DNA of 5,238 bases from Natrialbaceae archaeon Tc-Br11_E2g1 (GTDB lineage: Archaea; Halobacteriota; Halobacteria; Halobacteriales; Natrialbaceae). Position 1 is the first letter of the stretch. Each line of letters starts with the position of its first letter. The notes under the pieces were generated by a model. It did not search any database, was not told where the DNA came from, and saw only the letters and a program-made list of their open reading frames with translations. Positions 1 through 4,858 of this stretch are shown one piece after another. The translations under genes were made by a program, and so were the position numbers. The stretch spans positions 1 to 5,238 of the forward strand of contig LKNC01000203.1 of NCBI GenBank assembly GCA_001564255.1. Reading direction: 5' to 3'.

Positions 1-58
1 CGACGGCCGCCGATTTTCTATTCGTGATCGTGGACAGTGTCTCCCCCGGGAAAGGGCA

Positions 59-70
59 AACTTTACACTA
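59..70 (+). promoter_or_regulatory. TATA-like box for purD
   Basis: The segment AACTTTACACTA is AT-rich against a GC-rich background and is centred about 27 bases before the purD ATG. A purine-rich stretch (GGGAAAGGG, from 48) sits just upstream, where the archaeal BRE would lie. This spacing predicts transcription starting at or next to the ATG. The match to the archaeal TATA consensus is only moderate. Confidence 0.55.
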
Positions 71-91
71 CCGTGTGCTCCGATTTCGACC

Positions 92-1441
92 ATGCGCGAG
101 AACGTACTGCTGATCGGTGGGGGCGGGCGCGAACACGCCATCGCCCGCGCACTCGAGGGAAGCGAGTGTGACCTCTACGCCTGTGCAGGGAACAAAAACC
201 CCGGTATCGCGGCGATCGCGAGCGACGTCGAGACCCTCGAGACGACCGACCCCGAGGCAGTCGTCGCCTACGCCGAGGAGATCGAGGCGACGATCGCCGT
301 CGTCGGCCCCGAAGCCCCCCTCGAGGCGGGCGTCGCGGACGCCTTAGAGGACGCCGGCATCTACGCCTTCGGCCCGCGCCAGGAGGAGGCCCGGATCGAG
401 ACGGACAAGGCCTTCCAGCGGGAGTTCATGGTCGAACACGACATTCCGGGCTGTCCGGACTTCGAGGTCTTCGAGGACACCGAGGCCGCCTGTGAGTTTA
501 TCGACGAGTACGACGGCGACCTCGCGATCAAGCCCGTCGGCCTCACGGGCGGGAAGGGCGTGACGGTCATCGGCGACCAGGTCACCCCCGAGGAAGGCAA
601 GGAGTACATCCGCGAGTCGGAGTACGACGAACTCGTCCTCGAGGAACGGCTGATCGGCGAGGAACTGACGATCCAGGCCTTTGTCGCCAACGGCGAGTTC
701 CAGACCGCCCCGGCGGTTCAGGACCACAAACGCGCCTACGAGGGCGACGAAGGGCCGAACACCGGCGGCATGGGCAGCTATTCGGACGCCACCCGCCAGC
801 TCCCCTTTATGAGCGAAGACGAATACGAACACGCCCTCGAGATCCTCGAGGCCACCGTCGACAACCTCGAGGGGTACAAAGGCATCCTCTACGGCCAGTT
901 CATGCTGACCGCCGAGGGGCCGACGGTCATCGAGTACAACGCCCGCTTCGGTGACCCGGAGGCGATGAACACCCTGCCGGTCCTCGAGACGGACTTCCTC
1001 GAGGTCCTGACCGCCGCCCGCGACGGCGAGCCGGTGCCCGACCTCGAGTTTGCAGAGCAGGCGACGGTCTGTAAGTACGTCGTCCCCGAGGGGTACCCGA
1101 CCGACCCCGAGGCCGGTGCGAAGGTGCAAGTCGACGAGGAGAGCGTGGCGCGGGCGGCTCGCGCCACGGATGACTCGAACGGCGATGAGCCACGGGAGAG
1201 CGCCGGCGACGCCTTGCTCTACTACGCCAGCGTCGACGAGCGCGAGGACGGCATCTACACCACGACCTCGCGATCGTTCGCCGTCGTCGGTCTCGCCGAG
1301 ACGATCGACGACGCCGAGGGGATCGCCGAGGACGCGCTGGCGGTCGCCGGCGACGAGGGACTGCACATGCGCCACGACATCGGCAAGGCGGATCTCGTCC
1401 AACAGCGAATCGACCACATGGACGAACTTCGCGCGGAGTAA
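92..1441 (+). CDS. purD: phosphoribosylamine--glycine ligase (GAR synthetase)
   Basis: Catalyses the second step of de novo purine synthesis: 5-phosphoribosylamine + glycine + ATP gives glycinamide ribonucleotide + ADP + Pi, in the cytosol. The 449-residue protein is slightly longer than the usual ~430 and shows the family marks in order: the N-terminal GGGGREHA loop (residues 9-16), the ATP-grasp glycine-rich segment KPVGLTGGKG (147-156), NTGGMGSYS (223-231) and the metal/ATP-binding EYNARFGDPE (281-290). The C-terminal PurD domain contains an acidic insertion near residues 353-368 (DDSNGDEPRES), typical of halophile adaptation. The frame stays open upstream to the window edge, but the ATG at 92 is preferred because the GGGGREHA loop normally starts about eight residues from the N-terminus and a TATA-like box lies about 27 bases upstream, fitting a leaderless mRNA. 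No other purine gene is visible beside it. The family call is very secure. Confidence 0.97.
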   Translation: MRENVLLIGGGGREHAIARALEGSECDLYACAGNKNPGIAAIASDVETLETTDPEAVVAYAEEIEATIAVVGPEAPLEAGVADALEDAGIYAFGPRQEEARIETDKAFQREFMVEHDIPGCPDFEVFEDTEAACEFIDEYDGDLAIKPVGLTGGKGVTVIGDQVTPEEGKEYIRESEYDELVLEERLIGEELTIQAFVANGEFQTAPAVQDHKRAYEGDEGPNTGGMGSYSDATRQLPFMSEDEYEHALEILEATVDNLEGYKGILYGQFMLTAEGPTVIEYNARFGDPEAMNTLPVLETDFLEVLTAARDGEPVPDLEFAEQATVCKYVVPEGYPTDPEAGAKVQVDEESVARAARATDDSNGDEPRESAGDALLYYASVDEREDGIYTTTSRSFAVVGLAETIDDAEGIAEDALAVAGDEGLHMRHDIGKADLVQQRIDHMDELRAE

Positions 1442-1442
1442 C

Positions 1443-1468
1443 TCACCGTCAGGTAACCGCCACGGTGA
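1443..1468. repeat. 7-bp inverted repeat between purD and the next gene
   Basis: TCACCGT at 1443-1449 is matched by ACGGTGA at 1462-1468, a perfect 7-bp dyad with a 12-base centre. The centre contains a smaller nested palindrome, GGTAACC (1452-1458). It begins two bases after the purD stop and ends about 17 bases before the TATA box of the downstream gene. The bases TCTTTC follow it. It could be a transcript-end hairpin for purD, a protein-binding site for the downstream promoter, or chance. The sequence does not decide between these. Confidence 0.35.
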
Positions 1469-1484
1469 TCTTTCGACCACGTTC

Positions 1485-1495
1485 TATTTTAAATA
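1485..1495 (+). promoter_or_regulatory. TATA box of the DUF4870-like gene
   Basis: TATTTTAAATA is a strong archaeal TATA element. A start of transcription about 26 bases from its centre falls near 1517, giving a short leader of about 10 bases before the ATG at 1528. This shows the gene is transcribed separately from purD. It also argues against the two earlier in-frame ATGs, because the one at 1495 overlaps the box and the one at 1465 lies upstream of it. Confidence 0.75.
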
Positions 1496-1527
1496 TGTTT
1501 CCGTCGAAAACGAACCGTGACTCCCAG

Positions 1528-1935
1528 ATGTCCGTAGAAGATCGACACCACGACGAGGGCGTATCGGCCGAAAGCAGTACCGGACTGGACCCGAACATCG
1601 CAGGGGCGTTGGCGTATTTCCTCGGGCCAATAACAGGTATCCTGTTTTACGTCCTCGAGGACGACGACCAGTTCGTCCGGTTTCACGCCGGCCAGAGCAT
1701 CGTCCTCTCCGGAGCGGTGATCGTCTTCTCGGTCGTTTTCACGGTCGGTATGACGGTCCTCGCGGCGATCCCCGTCGTCGGGTGGCTCATCGGACTGGTG
1801 GTCGGTCTGTTGAGCCTGCTGTTTGCACCCGTACTGACGGTTTTCTGGCTGTTCTTGATGTACAAGGCGTACAAGGGAGTCGAGTACGAGATTCCGGCCC
1901 TGGGGCGGTTCACGAGACGCAATCTCCTTGAGTGA
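1528..1935 (+). CDS. DUF4870 / Tic20-like small membrane protein
   Basis: Encodes 135 residues. A polar, acidic N-terminus (1-22, with HH at 7-8) precedes three hydrophobic stretches at about 24-43, 57-81 and 83-112. Between the first two lies FVRFHAGQS (49-57), the hallmark of the DUF4870/Tic20-like family, in which a charged residue and the H-A-x-Q motif follow the first membrane segment. The C-terminal YKAYKGVEYEIPALGRF region (112-128) also fits the family's usual ending, an aromatic/Lys stretch followed by an I-P-x-L/I-G motif. The molecular function of these small membrane proteins in archaea is not established; Tic20 in chloroplasts belongs to a protein import channel, but transferring that role would be unjustified. 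ATG 1528 is preferred over upstream ATGs at 1465 and 1495 because the TATA box at 1485-1495 covers or follows them. It converges with the minus-strand gene ending at 1992, leaving 56 bases between. Confidence 0.85.
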   Translation: MSVEDRHHDEGVSAESSTGLDPNIAGALAYFLGPITGILFYVLEDDDQFVRFHAGQSIVLSGAVIVFSVVFTVGMTVLAAIPVVGWLIGLVVGLLSLLFAPVLTVFWLFLMYKAYKGVEYEIPALGRFTRRNLLE

Positions 1936-1991
1936 GACGGTCTGTTGTAATTCGGTACCGGCCATCGTGGCCCCGTTCGAGCGACCACCCG

Positions 1992-2651
1992 TCAGTAGCG
2001 CTCCCGACGGCTGCCGGCCCGTGGTGGCTCCGACTGGAACCGTTTTGCGACGACGACAAAGAGCCCGACCGCCACCAGGTACAGTTGCCAGCCGCCGACG
2101 GCGATCGGCACCCGTCGGTCGACCGGCCCGGGGTCGGAATCGGGCGTCGGGTCGGCGGGCGTGGCGACGTGGGTCTCCGCCCTCGAGGCCCCGCCACCGA
2201 AACCGACGTCTTCGAGATCGACGAACGTCTGCACGAGTCCCGCTTCACTCGAGACGTACAACTCGCCCTCGAGGCGGAAGAACTCGTCGTGGAGCGGCCA
2301 GAGGGCGTTGATGCCGTCCAGGTGTGCCCAGTCGAGTGCCAGGTGGGCGAAGGTGTGAGCGAAGACGGCGACCCAGGCGACGCGGACACCGTACGTTCCG
2401 AACCGGCCCCGGAGCCACGACGTTTCCCGGCGTGTGTCCCACCACAGGGCGGCCGCGAGGACGGCGGTGAACACGTAGTTGTGAAAGAGGGTACGGTGTG
2501 CGCCGGCCATCACCCACCCCGCGAGGGCGTCCGCCTCCGGAAGGAGGAGGGCGGCGACGACCACGAGCAACGCCGTCCGGTCGTAGTATTTCCCGAGGAG
2601 ACCGGCGGCGAGCAGTAACCCAAAACCGACGTGGACGGTCGAAGCCGGCAT
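1992..2651 (-). CDS. membrane metal-dependent hydrolase-like protein (YdjM type), histidine-rich paralogue
   Basis: A 219-residue polytopic membrane protein resembling the YdjM/LexA-binding, membrane-bound 'metal-dependent hydrolase' family. Candidate metal ligands are H7, PEAD at 38-41 (canonical members have PDxD), H52 and H57 in the segment HRTLFHN, and H99, H103, D107, H110 in a row of histidines and an aspartate on and just after a membrane helix, followed by LWPL (117-120). Hydrophobic helices lie at roughly 8-20, 26-44, 56-71, 89-106 and 184-200. A proline- and acid-rich polar linker (about 150-180) precedes the last helix, and the tail is basic. It is the second gene of an operon: its ATG overlaps the stop of the upstream paralogue by one base, so translation is probably coupled. 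Substrate and catalytic activity are unknown even for well-studied family members, so 'hydrolase' is a family label only. Confidence 0.75.
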   Translation of the reverse strand: MPASTVHVGFGLLLAAGLLGKYYDRTALLVVVAALLLPEADALAGWVMAGAHRTLFHNYVFTAVLAAALWWDTRRETSWLRGRFGTYGVRVAWVAVFAHTFAHLALDWAHLDGINALWPLHDEFFRLEGELYVSSEAGLVQTFVDLEDVGFGGGASRAETHVATPADPTPDSDPGPVDRRVPIAVGGWQLYLVAVGLFVVVAKRFQSEPPRAGSRRERY

Positions 2652-2653
2652 CA
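2649..2653 (-). other. overlapping stop/start (TGATG) of the paralogue operon
   Basis: Read on the minus strand, the TGA of the first gene (2653-2651) and the ATG of the second (2651-2649) share one base. This arrangement predicts coupled translation from one transcript and supports the start chosen for the second gene. No separate promoter is obvious for the second gene. Confidence 0.85.
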
Positions 2654-3277
2654 GGGCTCACCCCCCTCGAGTGCGTACTTCGCCGGCACGGCCGCGATGG
2701 CAGTCAGGACGACGACCAGTTGCCAGCCCGATTCGACGAGACGGAGGCGGCGTTCGTCGTCGGTCGGAGTCACCCAGGTATCGATCCGATGGGTGCTCGT
2801 CCGTCCGGTCGTCTCGAGGGCGAGCCACCCCTCACCGAGGTCGAAATAGGTCTGGACGACGCCCTCCTGACTCGAGAGGACGAGTCGCCCGGAGACGACG
2901 TAGTAGCGATCGACCAGCGGATAGAGGAGGGCGACCCCGACGGAGGTGAACAGATCGAAGACGATCCCGGCGACGACGAACGAGGCCACGGCGACCCACG
3001 CTACCCGCACGCCGTACAACCCATAGCGGCCGCGGAGCCACGATGTCTCCCGGCGTTCCGTGTCCCAGTAGAGGACGCTCCCGACGATGGCAGCGAGGAA
3101 AAGAGAGTGAAACGCGGCGTTGGTCGCTCCGGGGACGAGGAGGGCGAGGGCGGCGTCGAGGTCCGGAAGGGCGGCCGCGAGACCGACGATCGCGATCGAA
3201 CGGCGGTCGAAGGCGATCCCGAGGAGGGCGACCCCGAGGAGGACGCCGACGGCGACGTTGACGAGCGTCGGTGCCAT
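2651..3277 (-). CDS. YdjM-type membrane protein paralogue with degenerate metal site
   Basis: A 208-residue membrane protein, first gene of a minus-strand operon and clearly a paralogue of the gene that follows it. The two align nearly without gaps over residues 1-147, sharing FDRR/YDRT at 23-26, WDTxR, the block E77-V97 (19 of 21 identical), the SSxEGxVQTxxDL segment (135-147) and a GWQL-containing last helix. It keeps PDLD at 38-41, closer to the family consensus than its partner, plus H57 and D108. It lacks the partner's other histidines: N7, T52, F100, G104 and T111 stand in their places. It may therefore be a non-catalytic or differently metallated partner, perhaps forming a heteromer; that is inference. 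The ATG at 3277 is chosen over an upstream in-frame start at 3388 because it matches the paralogue's N-terminus and lies about 27 bases from a TATA-like TTTTTG. The longer form would also overlap the divergent gene. Confidence 0.75.
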   Translation of the reverse strand: MAPTLVNVAVGVLLGVALLGIAFDRRSIAIVGLAAALPDLDAALALLVPGATNAAFHSLFLAAIVGSVLYWDTERRETSWLRGRYGLYGVRVAWVAVASFVVAGIVFDLFTSVGVALLYPLVDRYYVVSGRLVLSSQEGVVQTYFDLGEGWLALETTGRTSTHRIDTWVTPTDDERRLRLVESGWQLVVVLTAIAAVPAKYALEGGEP

Positions 3278-3300
3278 AGACGGGGATGCACTCGAGGCGA

Positions 3301-3307
3301 CAAAAAC
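3301..3307 (-). promoter_or_regulatory. TATA-like box for the paralogue operon
   Basis: On the minus strand this reads CGTTTTTG, the only AT-rich patch in the 89-bp divergent region. It is about 25-29 bases before the ATG at 3277, so the operon is probably transcribed without a leader. No equally clear box precedes the divergent acyltransferase gene. Confidence 0.45.
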
Positions 3308-3366
3308 GTGCACCCCGCCAGCGTTTCGTGTGGGTTCTTGTGCCCTGGCCCCGAACACCCCGTTCA

Positions 3367-3930
3367 GTGACCGACGAGGACGCGACACGACACGACCGTA
3401 TCAGCCGCTATTCGACACCGGGCGCGCCGAACTCCCTTGCACACTGGACGAGCGCGCGCACTCCCCTCCGGGTCGCGATCAACTACCTCGTCGTCTGGCT
3501 CGTGCGGATCTCCCCGAGCCTCCGGGTGAAACGCTGGCTCCTCCGGAAGATCGACGTCACCGTCGGCGAGGGCGTCTCCTGGGGCCTCGAGGCGACCCCG
3601 GACGTCTTCTGGCCGGAACTGATAACTCTCGGGGATCACGCCATCGTCGGCTACGACGCCACGATCCTCTGTCACGAGTTCCTCCAGGAGGAGTACCGGA
3701 CCGGCGAGGTCGTCGTCGGCGAGCGGGCGATGATCGGCGCGGGCGCGATCGTCCTCCCCGGTGTCGAGATCGGCGAGGGGGCGAGCGTGGCGGCGAACTC
3801 GCTTGTCACCCGTGACGTCGCGCCGGGTGAGGTCGTCGCGGGCGTCCCGGCGCGGCCGATGGGGACGCGAGCCGAGGACGGGGTGGACCGAGACGACGCA
3901 CCGCCCGGCGGTTCGAACCGTGAGGAGTAG
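3367..3930 (+). CDS. hexapeptide-repeat (left-handed beta-helix) acyltransferase
   Basis: Encodes 187 residues from a GTG start. After a polar N-terminus there is a hydrophobic/basic helix (about 36-61, VAINYLVVWLVRI then RVKRWLLRK) that could lie along the membrane. The hexapeptide-repeat domain follows (about 64-165): FWPELITLGDHAIVGYDATI, a conserved histidine in CHEF (H103, candidate catalytic base), a short loop, and repeats such as VVVGERAMIGAGAIVLPGVEIGEGASVAANSLV, ending in the typical GVPARP (159-164). These features fit acetyl-CoA-dependent O-acetyltransferases of the maltose/galactoside or polysaccharide type, which are trimers. The acceptor, perhaps a sugar or cell-surface glycan, cannot be told from the sequence. 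The acidic, disordered tail (168-187) is halophile-like. An in-frame ATG at 3286 would add 27 basic residues unlike the rest and run through the opposing gene's promoter, so GTG 3367 is preferred; its own TATA box is not clear (TTCTTG at 3335-3340 is weak). Confidence 0.85.
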   Translation: MTDEDATRHDRISRYSTPGAPNSLAHWTSARTPLRVAINYLVVWLVRISPSLRVKRWLLRKIDVTVGEGVSWGLEATPDVFWPELITLGDHAIVGYDATILCHEFLQEEYRTGEVVVGERAMIGAGAIVLPGVEIGEGASVAANSLVTRDVAPGEVVAGVPARPMGTRAEDGVDRDDAPPGGSNREE

Positions 3931-3984
3931 TCGACCCACACGTCGCTGAAGTGGCGTCAGGTAAGTTTCTCCGGGCCGTGAATG

Positions 3985-4003
3985 CACAATATTATATATT
4001 GTG
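3985..4003 (+). promoter_or_regulatory. TATA box of the globin gene inside a perfect 19-bp dyad (candidate operator)
   Basis: The segment CACAATAT-TAT-ATATTGTG is a perfect inverted repeat with 8-bp arms and a 3-base centre. Its core, TTATATAT (about 3992-3999), is a strong archaeal TATA box centred about 26 bases before the ATG at 4022. The symmetry extends past the TATA core into the CACA/TGTG flanks, which suggests a dimeric regulator that would block TBP/TFB binding. I do not recognise the motif as that of a named haloarchaeal regulator. Confidence 0.7.
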
Positions 4004-4021
4004 GATCCGGTAGCTCCGACA

Positions 4022-4810
4022 ATGGGTGAAAACGAGCGGTCAGCCGAGGACGCGATGGACGTTTTCGGCCAGGGGAAGCTCAACTCGCGTATCGACCCGG
4101 ATCTGCTTCGGGGGGCCTTAGAGATCAACGAGGACGAACTCGAGTGGCGAAAGGACTTCATCAACTTCGACGAGGACGACGCCGAGCGACTGGCGGACCT
4201 CGAGGCGCTGTTCCGGGACCACCAAGACGACATCGCAGAACAGTTCTACGAGAACATTCGCGCATACGAGGAGACGACCGAGGTCGTCGGCAGATCGCCG
4301 AAAGGGATCGAGGAGTTACAGGAGACCCAGCGGGCGTACCTGCTGAGTCTCGCACGGGGGCGTTACGACCGGGAGTACTTCGTCGACCGGGCACGCATCG
4401 GGATGCTCCACTACATGCTCGGTATGCCGATGAAACAGTACATCGGCCAGTACGGCGTCTACTACGAACTCCTCTTTTCGCTCATCCGTGAACGGGTCGA
4501 AAACGAGGTCGTCGCCGCCGCCGAGGGGTGGGCAAAGGAAAACGACGGTGGCGGGTTCCTCGGTGGGCTTTCCGGCTCGTCCGACACGGAACTGTCCGCG
4601 GAGTTCGAAGCGGAGCTTCGTGAAGCCATCGACGACGGGATGGACGACCTGCTCTCGGTGTTTCGGATTATGAACCTCGACATGCAGATGGCCACCGACG
4701 CCTACAACTACGCCAACAAGCGCCGGGACGTCATAGACGAGAACGAAGACGACGATCAGGACGGGCTCGCAGACGAGGTTTCGGACATTCTCGCCTCGGG
4801 TGAGGATTGA
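4022..4810 (+). CDS. stand-alone globin-coupled-sensor (HemAT-type) haem protein
   Basis: Encodes 262 acidic residues. Residues 34-170 match the sensor globin of HemAT aerotaxis transducers: an N-terminal segment INEDELEWRKDFINF (35-49), QFYENI with Y76 in the place of the distal B10 tyrosine, ELQETQRAYLLSLARGRYD (98-116), and ARIGMLHYMLGM (124-135), where H130 aligns with the haem-binding proximal histidine. QYIGQYGVYYELL (139-151) and a last helix with MNLDMQMATDAYNYA (217-231) complete the fold. A Gly/Ser-rich insertion (about 172-195) separates the last two helices. Nothing follows except an acidic tail with DDDQDGLADEVSD (243-255); there is no methyl-accepting, cyclase or kinase domain, and only 48 bases remain before the converging elp3. 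It probably senses or binds O2 or another gas ligand and passes the signal to a separate partner, or simply handles the gas. ATG 4022 fits the TATA box at 3992-3999; the GTG at 4001 lies within the dyad. Confidence 0.88.
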   Translation: MGENERSAEDAMDVFGQGKLNSRIDPDLLRGALEINEDELEWRKDFINFDEDDAERLADLEALFRDHQDDIAEQFYENIRAYEETTEVVGRSPKGIEELQETQRAYLLSLARGRYDREYFVDRARIGMLHYMLGMPMKQYIGQYGVYYELLFSLIRERVENEVVAAAEGWAKENDGGGFLGGLSGSSDTELSAEFEAELREAIDDGMDDLLSVFRIMNLDMQMATDAYNYANKRRDVIDENEDDDQDGLADEVSDILASGED

Positions 4811-4858
4811 TACGGTCTATCGTACTCCTTTCTACCTGATTCGACGCCCACGATCCGT

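Noticed and set aside
33..41. Short palindrome GACAGTGTC upstream of purD
   Set aside because: Four-base arms do not extend further and are not distinguishable from chance.
1..91. Open frames running from the window edge into purD, possibly the end of an upstream gene
   Set aside because: Two plus-strand frames stay open, but the translations show no recognisable motif, and the TATA-like box at 59-70 marks this as the purD promoter region. The stretch is too short to decide what lies upstream.
344..1480. Long open frame (378 codons) on the minus strand opposite purD
   Set aside because: It mirrors purD, shows no recognisable motif, and arises because GC-rich codon use removes stops from the opposite strand. 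The same applies to the long frames opposite the acyltransferase (3364-4233) and opposite the two membrane paralogues (2498-3370, 1932-2618).
1960..1972. Small hairpin GGCCA-TCG-TGGCC between the converging DUF4870-like and paralogue genes, next to the palindrome CGGTACCG
   Set aside because: Five-base stems are common by chance in GC-rich DNA and no T-run follows on either strand, so it cannot be called a terminator.
1447..3964. Ten-base direct repeat CGTCAGGTAA in two intergenic regions (1447-1456 and 3955-3964)
   Set aside because: Several ten-base repeats are expected by chance in a window of this size, and the two copies have different positions relative to neighbouring genes.
4811..4858. 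Possible frameshifted remains of a chemotaxis signalling domain after the globin
   Set aside because: Only 48 bases separate the globin stop from the elp3 stop, and they encode nothing resembling a methyl-accepting domain.
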